In this document: piece after piece, positions 13,571 to 24,636 of the stretch
Numbering within the stretch: position 1 is the stretch's first letter
How the letters are laid out: each line of letters begins with the position of its first letter
Virus record (IMG/VR): IMGVR_UViG_3300005096_000101
Coordinates: 1 to 47,499 of that record
Reading direction: 5' to 3' (one strand)
Length of the DNA stretch: 47,499 nt
DNA from: a virus
Translations under genes and position numbers: made by a program
The notes under the pieces: model-generated
Database searches by the model: none
The model's input: only the letters and a program-made list of their open reading frames with translations
Told to the model about the DNA's origin: nothing

Positions 13571-16373
13571 TGTAATACAATACGCCTATGTTGCAGGTGA
13601 AATTAGTCCTAGTTACTTAGGCAGAACTGATTATGAAAACTATGATCTAGCAGTAGAACGCGCTCAAAATTTCTTTATCAATTATCGTGGCGGTGCTACT
13701 TCTCGTGCTGGTTCTGAATTTGGAGACTACATTCTCCATGACGATAAACCAGTTCGTCAATTTGAATTTTCTTTTTCTACCACTGGGGCTAATGTTTACA
13801 ATCTTTTGTTCGGCGATTTTTATGTCCGTTTTATTCAAGAAAATGCTTATATCCTTGAAGACCCTAAATCATTAACTGCAATTACAAATGCTTCTCCTGG
13901 AGTATTTACTTCTACCGGACATTTATTCGTAAATGGAGACTGGGTAAAATTAACCAATCTCTCAGTAATGACAGACCTACAAACGCGAACCCTTGTTGTA
14001 AAAAATGTCACTACAAATACATTTACCCTTGAAGATGTATTCGGCACAGACATAAATACTTCTACTTTCGGAACCTATGTTTCTGGTGCTAGTGTCAGTC
14101 GTGTTTACACATTAACTACTCCTTACGCTGCGGCAGATTTAGAGGCTTTGAAAAAAGATCAGCTTCGTGATACAATCCGTCTAACCCACAGTGATTACAC
14201 GACTAGAAATCTAAACCGTCTTACGGCTAATTCTTGGACAATCACTGAAGAAATTTTCGAAAACACAGTTACTAAACCGGCAATATCAACCGCTACGGCT
14301 TCTGCCACTGGGACTGCCGGTGTAGTATATGCAATTACTGCCGTTGATTTTTCTGGTGTGGAAAGCCTCGTTGGTGGTAAATTCTTTGTAAAAAACATTG
14401 TAAACTTTCCGGCTACAGTAGGTTCTGTGGAATTAACTTGGCCAGCAATATCTACCGCGAATTTCTACAAAGTCTATCGCTCAATAGTTCTTCCTGATTT
14501 AACTAAAGCTACGCTTAATGCTGGGATGCAACTCGGCTACGTCGGTTCAATCTTTGGAAATGAATTTACTGATAACAACATTATTCCAGATTTTGGTTTA
14601 ACTCCGCCCACAGGAAACAATCCGTTCGCCAACGGAAAAATTGTAAATATCCAAGTCACATCTATAGGCACTGGTTACACAGATGCCAGTACAGTTTCTG
14701 TTTCTGGCGGTACAGGTTTTGTAGGCTATCCGATTGTAAATTCTGCGGGGCAAATTACAGCCGTAGTTGTAGAAAATGGCGGTAAAGATTATACAACCTC
14801 AAGTGTTGTTACTTTCTCTATTGGATCAGGTGCGGTAGGTGCAGTAACTGTATCTTTAGCTTCCGGCAACAATCCTTCTGTTTCAGTAATCTACCAACAA
14901 CGTCAAGTATACGCTGCCACATTAAATCAATATCTTACTCTTTTCGGCAGTAAAACTAATCAATTTTCCAATTTCGATCATGCAGATGTTGTTCTCGATA
15001 GTGACTCGTATGAGCATACTATTGATAGTGATACTGTAATGCCTATTCGGCACCTAGTCCCTACTCGCGGCGGTCTAATCGTAATGGCTGAAAAAGCTAT
15101 TTGGAAATTTACATCTTCCGAAGGGGCTGTTATAACTCCTTCAAACGCATTTGCTGATCCTCAATCTTTTGTAGGTGCGGCTAATCTAACACCTTTACAA
15201 ATAGATACTGATATTCTCTATCTTGAAAACAAAAACCTCGTTGTACGCTTGCTTGCTTATAATGATTTTTCAAAACTCTTTAAAGGTGAAGATCGTTCAC
15301 TTCTTGCAAACCATCTATTTCCTGAAGATGAAAGAATTACAAGTTGGACCTACGCCGATACACCTAATAAACTTGTTTATGCTGTACGTTCTGATGGCGT
15401 TCTTCTTTGTTTCACTGTAGTAAAAGAACAAAATGTTTATGCCTGGACACCTAGCACAACGCAGGGTAAATACACTGATGTAATTTCAATCGAAGAAAAT
15501 TCTCGCGATGTAGTTTACCAAATTGTTGAGCGTGAAATTCGTGGACAAACTAAAAAGTATTTCGAAAGAATACCTTCTCGTCTTTTTCTTACTGTAGATG
15601 ATATTTGGTGTCTTGATGCTGCGCTTGATCTTGGCCATACTTATGGAGTAAGTGATCTTTCTGTTGAAGCTATTACAGGAGATAGTATTAAATTTACAAC
15701 TACTACTCCCGCTTTTACTTCTTCCGACATAGGAAGTATTATACGCTCAGGTGGTGGTAAAGCTGTTGTAATTTCTTACACTTCTACAACTGAAGTAATT
15801 TGTCGTATCCTCCGGCCTATAACTAAGTTGAAACCAGAAGTTCCTACAATACCTGCTGTAATTCCTTCAGGCCAATGGACAATAGATGTTCCAATTTCTT
15901 CTGTCTCTGGCCTTCACCACCTCGAGGGTAAGACTGTCGGTGTTCTTGTAGATGGCAATGTTATTCCTGACCAAGTAGTTATTGACGGTGTGGTTACTTT
16001 TCCCTCCGGAGTTACTGGAACTAATGTAGTTGTTGGACTTCGCTTTACCTGCATTCTTCGGACACTTCCTCCAACTTCTCCCAACTCAGTAATTGAAGGC
16101 AGGCGTATAAGCGCTAAAGGTGTTTCAGTACGCTATGATCAAAGTAGAGGAATAAAGGTTGGCGCAGATTTAAATACTTTATTCCCCATTAAAGATCGTA
16201 CTGATGAATTTCTTGGGGAACCTACTTTACTTAAAGATAAAGTAGAGTACATGATAGTTCCTACTGGCTTTGAAGATAATGGTCAAGTGTATTTTGTGCA
16301 AGATGATCCGCTTCCAGCTACAATTCTTGGTCACGTTATGAGATTGGATGTAGGTGATGATCCAGGTAACTAA
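13560..16373 (+). CDS. Tail nozzle protein, T7 gp12-like (937 aa)
   Basis: GTG 13560 is preferred because GGAGG lies at 13549-13553; a TTG at 13548 would overlap it. IQYAYVAGEISPSYLGRTDY, then VERAQNFFINYRGGATSRAG, is the conserved opening of podovirus nozzle proteins (tubular protein B). Further conserved parts are VRQFEFSFSTTGANVYNLLF and IRHLVPTRGGLIVMAEKAIW. The central stretch with repeated G-G-GT-Y motifs is an inserted beta domain, making it longer than T7 gp12 (about 790 aa). It forms the hexameric tail tip closed before DNA ejection. Confidence 0.88.
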   Translation: MSNDVIQYAYVAGEISPSYLGRTDYENYDLAVERAQNFFINYRGGATSRAGSEFGDYILHDDKPVRQFEFSFSTTGANVYNLLFGDFYVRFIQENAYILEDPKSLTAITNASPGVFTSTGHLFVNGDWVKLTNLSVMTDLQTRTLVVKNVTTNTFTLEDVFGTDINTSTFGTYVSGASVSRVYTLTTPYAAADLEALKKDQLRDTIRLTHSDYTTRNLNRLTANSWTITEEIFENTVTKPAISTATASATGTAGVVYAITAVDFSGVESLVGGKFFVKNIVNFPATVGSVELTWPAISTANFYKVYRSIVLPDLTKATLNAGMQLGYVGSIFGNEFTDNNIIPDFGLTPPTGNNPFANGKIVNIQVTSIGTGYTDASTVSVSGGTGFVGYPIVNSAGQITAVVVENGGKDYTTSSVVTFSIGSGAVGAVTVSLASGNNPSVSVIYQQRQVYAATLNQYLTLFGSKTNQFSNFDHADVVLDSDSYEHTIDSDTVMPIRHLVPTRGGLIVMAEKAIWKFTSSEGAVITPSNAFADPQSFVGAANLTPLQIDTDILYLENKNLVVRLLAYNDFSKLFKGEDRSLLANHLFPEDERITSWTYADTPNKLVYAVRSDGVLLCFTVVKEQNVYAWTPSTTQGKYTDVISIEENSRDVVYQIVEREIRGQTKKYFERIPSRLFLTVDDIWCLDAALDLGHTYGVSDLSVEAITGDSIKFTTTTPAFTSSDIGSIIRSGGGKAVVISYTSTTEVICRILRPITKLKPEVPTIPAVIPSGQWTIDVPISSVSGLHHLEGKTVGVLVDGNVIPDQVVIDGVVTFPSGVTGTNVVVGLRFTCILRTLPPTSPNSVIEGRRISAKGVSVRYDQSRGIKVGADLNTLFPIKDRTDEFLGEPTLLKDKVEYMIVPTGFEDNGQVYFVQDDPLPATILGHVMRLDVGDDPGN

Positions 16374-16773
16374 AATAGAAACGTTAGAAGATTTATCTAA
16401 AATGGAATTTTCTGCTTATAGTTTCATGGAGCTTGAGGATAAACTCTTTGACGTACCTTTACTCGAACACCTTTCTTCAGTTATGTATAAAGCAACTTTA
16501 AACAATTCCCCAATTATGTTTTTGGGAATTATTTCTACAAACTTTTTATCAAAGCCTCCTGAAGTTTGGATACTTACTTCAAAAACACTCGAAAGAAATC
16601 CAATTCTTTTAAAACAATTTGCAAAACTCTTTAAACTATTTCTTTTAAAATACCCTCGCTTAATGATCCGCGTAGATAAAGCTTTTGAAAGTGGTCAAAG
16701 TTTCGCTAAATTCTTCCGTTTCAAAGAAACTTATAAAGACGGTAAATATATAATTTACGAGGTAAAACAATAA
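16357..16773 (+). CDS. T7 gp13-position protein, GNAT-like (138 aa)
   Basis: ATG 16357 is used; an in-frame GTG sits at 16354. The gene overlaps the nozzle stop. The pattern (an N-terminal beta/alpha part, IMFLGIISTNFLSKPPEVWIL, then a helix FAKLFKLFLLKYPRLMIRV and an ending FRFKETYKDGKYIIYEV) resembles the small acetyltransferase-like proteins that take the gene 13 position in T7-type phages. No acetyl-CoA loop (R/Q-x-x-G-x-G/A) is visible, so enzymatic activity is doubtful. Confidence 0.65.
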   Translation: MIQVTKIETLEDLSKMEFSAYSFMELEDKLFDVPLLEHLSSVMYKATLNNSPIMFLGIISTNFLSKPPEVWILTSKTLERNPILLKQFAKLFKLFLLKYPRLMIRVDKAFESGQSFAKFFRFKETYKDGKYIIYEVKQ

Positions 16774-17318
16774 TGGCTGTATTAGGTGCATTAGGTGCGG
16801 CAGGTGCTGCTGGTGGCGGATCATTCTTTTCTGTTGGTTCTTTACTTTCAACTGTCGGTACAGTTTTGGGTGGAATTGCTGAAAGTCAAAGTGCAAGCTT
16901 TCAGGCTGCTATAGCAAATCAAAGTGCTCAGATAGCTTCTGATAATGCAGAAAAAGCAATTGTTAAAGCTGAACAAGATCAAAAAGATCAAGACATAGAA
17001 AATGCTGCTTTAATTGCAGAACAAACAGCATTACAAGGCGGCACTGGTATTGTCAGTGAATTTGGTTCCTTCTCTCTAGCTCGCAAGAGCGCTAAGAAAC
17101 TTGCCCGAAAAGATGCTAAAAATATTAGAGACTTTGGCAAGCAGACTTCTGAAAACTTTAGACAAGATGAAGCTAACCAACGTAACACTGCAACACTCGC
17201 AAAACGTAGATCAAAGTCTGCTCTTGTTTCTACATTCTTTTCAGCAACTAAATCAATCCTCGGTGGATCAAAATCTTCCGGTAATAGTAGAATATCTGCA
17301 CGGAGGTTAGCATTCTAA
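16773..17318 (+). CDS. Internal virion protein, gp14-like (181 aa)
   Basis: It has a TAATG overlap with the previous gene. A Gly/Ala-rich hydrophobic N-terminus (LGALGAAGAAGGGSFFSVGS, then LLSTVGTVLGGIAE) precedes an Ala/Gln-rich helical region and a basic C-terminus. This is the layout of the smallest ejection protein of T7-like phages, which inserts in the outer membrane as the first part of the DNA channel. The two larger ejection proteins follow directly. Confidence 0.78.
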   Translation: MAVLGALGAAGAAGGGSFFSVGSLLSTVGTVLGGIAESQSASFQAAIANQSAQIASDNAEKAIVKAEQDQKDQDIENAALIAEQTALQGGTGIVSEFGSFSLARKSAKKLARKDAKNIRDFGKQTSENFRQDEANQRNTATLAKRRSKSALVSTFFSATKSILGGSKSSGNSRISARRLAF

Positions 17319-20188
17319 TGGCTGATAGAGTAACATCAAAAGTAAAAACTCCATTCGTACCTAAGAAAAATGTAGCTATTGCTGGAGTAACTCCCGACGC
17401 ATTTGGAGCAGGAATTGGACGAGCTGTTGAAGGTCTTGGAAAAGTTGTCCAACTTCAAGAAAAACAATCTCAAGCCGCTATTGATAAAGGAAAGAAATTT
17501 AAAGCACTTCAAGCCTTTAATGACTTTCAAAGAAACTTTGATACTGAACGTTCAGAGTTTGAAAGAGAAGCTGAAGCTGACGGTTCTGATTACCTCGAAG
17601 GTGTTCAGAAAATCTATAACAATAATTTACAGAAATTACAAAAAACTGTAACATCTCTTGATGGTGGTCGAGGAGATATATCTAATGATATTAACCTCCG
17701 TGCTGATGAAACACTAAACGTAGTTAAAAGTAACGCGCTTAAACAACAACGTGCTCGTCAAGACGCTAACGAACTCCGTGGGATTGATGATCAAGTACGA
17801 GCTGCGCGTAAAAGAATTTTTGAACAAGGCGGCAATACCGCACAAGAACTGCAAAGTGTTTTTGATTTAATAAATAATTCTTCACTTCCGGCTGAAGCTA
17901 AACGTCAGGCTACACTTGAAGCGGATAAATCACTCAAAAAAATTGATTACAAACAGAAGAAAACTCTTGAACGTAGAGTTGAAAAAAATTTTTCTAGACG
18001 ATCTTTAGTAGATAAAATTGTAGGTGTTGAAAGTAATGGAAATGCTTCAGCTAAAAATCCTAATTCTTCTGCGTTAGGTCTGGGCCAATTTACTAAAAGT
18101 ACGTGGCTTGCTTTAGTTTCTAAAAAACTTCCTGGACTTGTTAAAGGAATGGACCCTGGACAAATATTAAATCTTCGCCGAGACCCGAAACTTTCTCGTT
18201 TAATGATTAAGGCATTGGCTGAAGATAATGCAATTATTTTAAATAAAGCTGGTATTTCTGTAAATGATGGAACTCTTTACCTTGCTCATTTCCTCGGCCC
18301 TGGCGGGGCTGTTAAAGCAGTTAAATCAAATCCAGCTGCTTCTGCACTATCCGTTCTTGGTTCTAAAGTAATAAATGCAAATCCTTTCTTGAAAGGTAAA
18401 AACATTTCCCAGGTTGTGGATTGGGCATTTAAGAAAATGAACGGGAAAGATACCTTCAATCCTTCAACACTCGATAGCGATCCTGTTTACAAAAATTTAA
18501 CTCTTAATGAACGCCTCGCAATTCAGCGTGATATAGACGTTGAACTTAGTCGTTCTGACGCAGCTTCTGCAAAAGCTTTCACTGCGCGTGAACAATCAAT
18601 TAGTTCAGCTATTAGCCAAAGTATAGCTGAAAAAGACCCTGATGTACGCTCACAATTTCAACGTGCGATCGACTCAGGATTTTTACAAAACGGAAAATTA
18701 ATCCGCACACTTAATACTCAAATTACAAAAGCAGAAAAAGATACTGTAAATTACGCCGCAGCACAAAAATCAAAAGAGCGTGGCCCATCTGCATTTGTTG
18801 GGAGTGATGGAAATAAGTCCGCAAATCTTCTTTTTAACGAAAGTGGTACTCGCGAAGGTATAGCAAATCTTTCGGAAGAAGCGGCTGCATTTTTAACTTC
18901 TGAAGTTCGGCAGATTGGAATTATTTCATCCGATGCTAGAAGTCAATTAATTAATATGCTTCGCGCAGGTAAACAAGATGAAAGTATATTTGCACTTCAA
19001 ACTTTAACAAGTTTAGAAAATGCTAATCCAAGAGCTTTTAAAGCTGCATTTCCTGAAGATGTAAAATCAGATGTTAATTTCTTTAACGATGCTTCTAGTA
19101 TTTTAACCCCTGAACAAATGTTTACGCAACTTCGTGGCGGAGATAATACTCAGCGATCTGCTGCAAAAGCAGTATCTGATATTGTAGATAAAGAATTGGT
19201 TGATCTTCATACTAACGGTCTTGACACTGAAGAAATTCTTTCTGGAATTAATAGTAAATTCTTTGGAGATGCTGCACCACTTAATAATGATCTTGTCAAT
19301 CAAGAAGTTTTTGTACAAGCTTTTGATACTCGATATAAAATTGAACGTGTGAAACCCAACACCACGCAACAGCAAGCTATTGACAGAACTTATAAAGCCC
19401 TCTCTAACGAATGGTCAACTACTAAAGTCGGCGGAACTGAACGTACTATTCGCTATGCACCTGAAACTCTTTTCCCGGAAACTCTCGGCGGGACTAAAGA
19501 CTGGATGAATGAAGAAGGGCGCAGACAGCTTGGCCTTACTAAAGACAATACTTCTACATTCCTACTTCAAACAGATAAACAAACTGTTGGGGAACTTGAT
19601 CGTTGGAGAAAAAATCCCAGTGGTCCTCGACCATCTTATTCTACAGTTATAATTGATGAAGGTGGTGTGGTAAAAATTGGTAAGCGTATTTCATTCGAAT
19701 GGACTCCCGAATTGCAACAACGTGCTGATATTGAACTTTCTAAAGCTGTAGTAGAGGAACAAGATAAAACGCAAGTAGAACGTGTTCGGAGAGCCTTGCA
19801 AATTCAAAAATTAACTGGTGAACCTCTTAATGATCAAGCTGTAAATGATCTTCGTGATCTTGAAGCTCGTGGCAGAAAAGTTGATGATGAGTCTTTGGGC
19901 GTTAATGATAATCCATTATCTGCCCGTGAAAGATTTACGATCAAACCTGCGCCATTAGCAGAAGATGAAGTTCCTGGATTTGATGAATTTGGTAGTGTAG
20001 ATACTCCTGAACCAGATATTGCAACACAGCCTCAAGCGATTATAAACCCACTTTCCAACTTTGATCGTTTCGGTCAGTTTGATCCTTCCGGTAGAGGACC
20101 ACAGTCACCAGAAATTAATCCTCCAAAACCTGAACCTAAGAAACGTAACCGCCCTAAACGTACTAACCCCCGTGGAGCTAATAACTAA
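17318..20188 (+). CDS. Internal virion protein with lytic transglycosylase domain (956 aa)
   Basis: It overlaps its neighbours by TAATG. After a helical N-terminal region, residues about 226-375 form a lytic transglycosylase (SLT-like) domain: VDKIVGVESNGNASAKNPNS with the catalytic Glu in GVES, then ALGLGQFTKSTW and YLAHFLGPGGA. The rest is mostly helical, with a Pro-rich end (NPPKPEPKKRNRPKR). It would open the peptidoglycan locally during DNA ejection, the role of T7 gp16, but here the enzyme is in the middle-sized ejection protein. Confidence 0.87.
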   Translation: MADRVTSKVKTPFVPKKNVAIAGVTPDAFGAGIGRAVEGLGKVVQLQEKQSQAAIDKGKKFKALQAFNDFQRNFDTERSEFEREAEADGSDYLEGVQKIYNNNLQKLQKTVTSLDGGRGDISNDINLRADETLNVVKSNALKQQRARQDANELRGIDDQVRAARKRIFEQGGNTAQELQSVFDLINNSSLPAEAKRQATLEADKSLKKIDYKQKKTLERRVEKNFSRRSLVDKIVGVESNGNASAKNPNSSALGLGQFTKSTWLALVSKKLPGLVKGMDPGQILNLRRDPKLSRLMIKALAEDNAIILNKAGISVNDGTLYLAHFLGPGGAVKAVKSNPAASALSVLGSKVINANPFLKGKNISQVVDWAFKKMNGKDTFNPSTLDSDPVYKNLTLNERLAIQRDIDVELSRSDAASAKAFTAREQSISSAISQSIAEKDPDVRSQFQRAIDSGFLQNGKLIRTLNTQITKAEKDTVNYAAAQKSKERGPSAFVGSDGNKSANLLFNESGTREGIANLSEEAAAFLTSEVRQIGIISSDARSQLINMLRAGKQDESIFALQTLTSLENANPRAFKAAFPEDVKSDVNFFNDASSILTPEQMFTQLRGGDNTQRSAAKAVSDIVDKELVDLHTNGLDTEEILSGINSKFFGDAAPLNNDLVNQEVFVQAFDTRYKIERVKPNTTQQQAIDRTYKALSNEWSTTKVGGTERTIRYAPETLFPETLGGTKDWMNEEGRRQLGLTKDNTSTFLLQTDKQTVGELDRWRKNPSGPRPSYSTVIIDEGGVVKIGKRISFEWTPELQQRADIELSKAVVEEQDKTQVERVRRALQIQKLTGEPLNDQAVNDLRDLEARGRKVDDESLGVNDNPLSARERFTIKPAPLAEDEVPGFDEFGSVDTPEPDIATQPQAIINPLSNFDRFGQFDPSGRGPQSPEINPPKPEPKKRNRPKRTNPRGANN

Positions 20189-23100
20189 TGCCACATTCTA
20201 AAGTAAAAACTGATCCTAGAGACACTGGCTTTCGTACTTTTGCAGAACCGCCAGTAGCGCCTGCAGCAGAGCCTTCCCTCCCTACTGTTGCAGGCGCAGC
20301 ATTTCGTATGGAAAATCCAGAAATAAATGCAATTGAAATATTAACTAAACCTACTTTTCAAGATGATCCTGAATTTTTAATTTTTGATGCATTTTCTAAA
20401 GGCCCGTTAAAAAGTTTAGAAGATAGAAAACTTTTAGCTGGTGCAAGGTCGCAAGCTGAATTTGATTTTAAAACAGCTAAAATACAAAAACAACGTGAAG
20501 ATCGTAGAATACTTACAGCTTCTGGAGGAACTGGTTTAGTTTTATCTATGGGAGCCGGTGCAATTTCTTTTACTTCATTAGTTCCCTTGGGAGTTGCTGG
20601 AACTTTTCTAAAAGGCGCTGCTAAGGGCGCAACACTTACTGCTGTTTCTGTAGCTGCTGGAGAAATCCCCCTCGCTATTGCTCAAGAAACTCGCACTAAT
20701 GAAGAAATTTTTACGGGAATTGCTGCCGGGGCCATCCTTGGTGGTATTATGGGTGGTGCAGTTGGTTCAATGAATAAGAGAGCCTTTAGAAAAGCAGCTT
20801 ATGATATGGCTGTGAAAACGGATGACACACCCATACCTACAACTGGTGTGCAAGGTTCTTCTGTTTTTGTAGATACAATTACACCAGTTACAGAAAGATA
20901 TAAATTTCGCCAAGCAGATGGGCAAATGATAGAATTTTTTCCTCAAAAACTCCTAGTAGTAACACAGGATAGTATAGCACTTCTAGCCAAACAAATTAAA
21001 GGAAAGATAACTCAAGCAAAATTAGAAGCATATGCTAAACAAAATGGCTTCGACAGTATCCATGTTGATGATTTTGAAAATCTTTTCGACACACCTGCTA
21101 AGAATTTTGATGGTACTCCGATAAAAACTCTAGATGAAGCTGGAAATGAAGTTGATAAACTTGTAGCAAAAGTTCCAGAACAACTCGGAAAGAAGGATCG
21201 ACCCAAAACTGGTCTAACTGTTCTTGACGAAAAAATCATTAAAAAAGTTTCTGACGATATTCCTGATGCACCCTACCCAGATTTTGGTACTGGTGTCGGA
21301 AGAATTGCACAAGAGTTTGAAGCACCTGGACAAATTGTAGGTGCTGGCGCACAATCTGCCATTGCACCTTCTGCCGGTGGTTTGAAGAAAACTCTTCTTG
21401 GCACACAAACTGCCGTTCAGTATTTAATAAAAACTTCACCTGTAGCACGAACAATTGATCAAATAATTTCACCAATTGCTCAGCGGGGGATGGCACAACT
21501 ATCTGATGCAGGACTTAGATTAGAAAAAAATATTCTTAATATTGCTACTTCACGAGGCGGCACAGTTGAAAATCGTGTTAAAGAGTGGTATGCGCCTGTA
21601 GTAGATGCCATCGAAGAACTAAACTTAAACTACGCTAATTACCTGTATGATGGAAAAATTCCTTTTGGAGGTACTGGTATTCGTGGAGTTATTAAAGGTC
21701 AATTAAGTAATAGTAAACTTTCTCGCCAGGAATTCCTTGATGAAATTACAAAAGCTATGCGTAATGGCGATAAAGTAGAAGGGGGTGGACCAGCCGCAAC
21801 ACACATAGAAGCTACTGCTAGAGTATTCCGAGAAAAAGTTTACAACCCTATGCTCGAAGAAGCTAAAAAGGTTGGCATTTTCCCCGCCGAGCTTGAAGAT
21901 ATTTTTGATGTTTCTTATGTAAACCGTGTGTATAATAAAAAAGCAATTAAAGCTAATGAAGATGGATTTATAAAACTACTCGCAGATCACTATGAGCAGG
22001 CTCTCAACGACCAGGCTAATCGAGAACTCGCAACTCTTGCTAAACGTTCTACTGATTTAGAATTTTTCATTTCTGATACAAAACTAACCCCAAAAGAAAT
22101 AGAAACATTCAAGGTTAAATTTGAAGAAGAACTTAAAAAAGTAACTGATGATGCGCCTAAAGAACTCTTAGACTTAGAAGATGAAATTACGTATCTTCGA
22201 TCGCAGGCAAAGATAGCTCCTGACGCACAGTCTAAGAAAGACTTTTCTGCTCGTGCAAAAGAACTGGCTACTAATGAAAAATTAAAAGAAACTAAAAAGA
22301 CTCGAGCAGGATTGCGTAAACGTTTACGGAACTTTAATAAAAATAGATTTATCCTCGAAGAAAAACAGCTTAAAAAATTCGACACTATTGACAAGATAGA
22401 GGAATTAAGTCTATCCTCACTGCAACGTGGAGTTCGCCAAGGACAGCGCCTTCTTTCTAAACTTGATCGAGTTAGTGAAGAACGCTTAGGCGGGGAAGTA
22501 ACTCGTATTAAAAATATGTTTGCGGCTACAGTTTCTACTTTCGATCGTGGAGAAGCTAGACTTGCTAAACTTTCTGCTGATGAAATTGGCGGAGATTTTG
22601 GTAAAATTATAAATGCAGAAATTCTTCAAGAAAATCGTATGATTAAACTCGATGAAATTCTTGACGCATTAGATGCTGCTGAAGGTAAGTTTGTAAATCG
22701 TGAAGGTCTTAAACAAGTACTCGAAGATGGGCTTAATGTAACACTAGAGAAAATTGTAGCTATTAACGCCCGTAGAGCTTTACGTGCGGAACGTCTAGCT
22801 AAACAGGCAGAGAAACTTTCACCTACTCGCATCGCGGATGAAATTGGCCTAAGAAAAACCAAACTTGCAGGGCAAGTAGAAAAATTAAACGAAAAATTAA
22901 CTGCTCGTGGAGCAGATGAAGTAGACATTCCAGCCGGTAGATTTAATTTTCGAGATGCTGCTATAAAAGCTGGACGAGAAACTACAGACATTATACTTAA
23001 AAATCCTTTACGTCTTTCAGCTGTTGATGTTATTCAGGCGAAACGTGGCGCAGAACTTACTCGTTCTTTATCCATTGCTAGTAAAATTCTATCTGATGCA

Positions 23101-24636
23101 GGGTTTCTTGAGGATAACGCTCTTGATCTTATGAAAACTTATGTTCGTACACTTTCGGCTGACATAGAAATTACTAAGAAATTTGGCGATGCTAACGGCG
23201 CACAGTTAATTGATGATATTAAACTAGAAAAGCTTGCCAATTCTGAACGGCTTCGGGCAGAAGGTGGACTAGATGCACAAAAACTAATTGATCAAAGTAA
23301 TGCTGCATTCAATCAAATAATTGAAGACCTTGATGTTGTTATTAGTCGTGCCCGACACACACGGGGAATACCTGACGACGCAGAAAGTGCAGCATTTCGT
23401 ATAGCAAAAGTTGCGTCTAATGCTAGTGTGCTTCGATATATGGGGATGGTATTGCCCTCCAGTATTCCTGATATCAGTAGACCAATACAAAAACATGGTT
23501 TACAGAATGTTATTGGTAATGGATTAGTTCCTCTTTTAACTAATTTTAAACAATTTGTTGCAAGTGCCCGAGAATTACGATTGGCTGGTGGTGCTTTAGA
23601 CGTATATCTTCACACAACAGCTTTAGCTCGATTTGATGTATTTGATGAAATTGCTGGTAGTACTGGTTTTGAACGTGCCCTTGATTACGGCACAGGTAAA
23701 ATGGGTATTATTGCTATGTTTGATTATTGGAATGTAGCAATGAAAAAATTTACTGCTGTTTTAGATAATGCCAAACTTGTTGACTCCATTGACCTTGTAA
23801 CTAACGGTAAAGGTACTAGAGCTGAACTTGATGAGGCTATTGAATTTTTAGCTTCCTCTGGAATTGACTCAACAATGATATCTCGTATGTGGGAAGAAAT
23901 AACTACCGCAAAAGGTGGAAGTAAAATTAATAATATCTGGCTTCCCAATACAGAAGAATGGGCCGATAAAGAATTAGTAACTGCTTATAGAGCTGCGCTT
24001 GTGGGCAACGTTGATAATACAATTGTTACTCCAGGTTTTGAACGCCCAAACATTGTTGATAAATCAATCGCACATAAACTTCTTTTTCAGTTTAAATCTT
24101 TTGCTTTATCCTCAACTACAAAAACATTAATAGCAGGTCTTCAACAACGTGATGCAAATCATATAATGGGGTCTATAATTTCTGTCGGCTTTGGAGTTCT
24201 TTCTTATTATATTTGGGCTATGAGTATTGGCGGAGAAACTCAGCGGAAAATGGAAAATGCTTCATGGGAAGAACTGTTTGAAGAAGGATACAACCGTTCA
24301 GGTATTGGTGGTGTTACTGATATCGGAAGACAAATTGCAGGTAAGGTTCCATTACTTACACAACCAGATAGTCCAGTTAGTCCACTTCTTCCAACTCCAT
24401 TTTCTTCTCGTAGTGGTGGTAGTGGGGATTTATTTACAACATTACTCGGACCTTCTTTCGATCTAGGTTCAACTTTAAGTAAAGTTATAACAGGGTTAAA
24501 TGAACCTACTGCTTCAACAGTGCATAAATTTAGAACACTTCTTCCATTGCAAAATCATTTCGCACTTCGTCGAGGATTTACACAAACAGAAGAAGCAACA
24601 CGAAAAATATTCGGCATTCCTGATAGGAGAAACTAA
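20188..24636 (+). CDS. Large internal (ejection) virion protein (1482 aa)
   Basis: This is the longest gene. Residues about 110-200 are Gly/Ala-rich and hydrophobic (TGLVLSMGAGAISFTSLVPL and following, then GIAAGAILGGIMGGAVGSM), suited to membrane insertion. The middle is helical and charged, with long coiled-coil segments (about 600-960). The C-terminus holds HKLLFQFKSFALSSTTKTL and IISVGFGVLSYYIW, a pattern common to giant ejection proteins of podoviruses. No enzymatic domain is seen. It presumably forms the periplasm-spanning part of the DNA channel with the two preceding proteins. Confidence 0.82.
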   Translation: MPHSKVKTDPRDTGFRTFAEPPVAPAAEPSLPTVAGAAFRMENPEINAIEILTKPTFQDDPEFLIFDAFSKGPLKSLEDRKLLAGARSQAEFDFKTAKIQKQREDRRILTASGGTGLVLSMGAGAISFTSLVPLGVAGTFLKGAAKGATLTAVSVAAGEIPLAIAQETRTNEEIFTGIAAGAILGGIMGGAVGSMNKRAFRKAAYDMAVKTDDTPIPTTGVQGSSVFVDTITPVTERYKFRQADGQMIEFFPQKLLVVTQDSIALLAKQIKGKITQAKLEAYAKQNGFDSIHVDDFENLFDTPAKNFDGTPIKTLDEAGNEVDKLVAKVPEQLGKKDRPKTGLTVLDEKIIKKVSDDIPDAPYPDFGTGVGRIAQEFEAPGQIVGAGAQSAIAPSAGGLKKTLLGTQTAVQYLIKTSPVARTIDQIISPIAQRGMAQLSDAGLRLEKNILNIATSRGGTVENRVKEWYAPVVDAIEELNLNYANYLYDGKIPFGGTGIRGVIKGQLSNSKLSRQEFLDEITKAMRNGDKVEGGGPAATHIEATARVFREKVYNPMLEEAKKVGIFPAELEDIFDVSYVNRVYNKKAIKANEDGFIKLLADHYEQALNDQANRELATLAKRSTDLEFFISDTKLTPKEIETFKVKFEEELKKVTDDAPKELLDLEDEITYLRSQAKIAPDAQSKKDFSARAKELATNEKLKETKKTRAGLRKRLRNFNKNRFILEEKQLKKFDTIDKIEELSLSSLQRGVRQGQRLLSKLDRVSEERLGGEVTRIKNMFAATVSTFDRGEARLAKLSADEIGGDFGKIINAEILQENRMIKLDEILDALDAAEGKFVNREGLKQVLEDGLNVTLEKIVAINARRALRAERLAKQAEKLSPTRIADEIGLRKTKLAGQVEKLNEKLTARGADEVDIPAGRFNFRDAAIKAGRETTDIILKNPLRLSAVDVIQAKRGAELTRSLSIASKILSDAGFLEDNALDLMKTYVRTLSADIEITKKFGDANGAQLIDDIKLEKLANSERLRAEGGLDAQKLIDQSNAAFNQIIEDLDVVISRARHTRGIPDDAESAAFRIAKVASNASVLRYMGMVLPSSIPDISRPIQKHGLQNVIGNGLVPLLTNFKQFVASARELRLAGGALDVYLHTTALARFDVFDEIAGSTGFERALDYGTGKMGIIAMFDYWNVAMKKFTAVLDNAKLVDSIDLVTNGKGTRAELDEAIEFLASSGIDSTMISRMWEEITTAKGGSKINNIWLPNTEEWADKELVTAYRAALVGNVDNTIVTPGFERPNIVDKSIAHKLLFQFKSFALSSTTKTLIAGLQQRDANHIMGSIISVGFGVLSYYIWAMSIGGETQRKMENASWEELFEEGYNRSGIGGVTDIGRQIAGKVPLLTQPDSPVSPLLPTPFSSRSGGSGDLFTTLLGPSFDLGSTLSKVITGLNEPTASTVHKFRTLLPLQNHFALRRGFTQTEEATRKIFGIPDRRN

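Noticed and set aside
22626-22991. Minus-strand Ser-rich open frame
   Set aside because: Antisense shadow of the large ejection protein gene.
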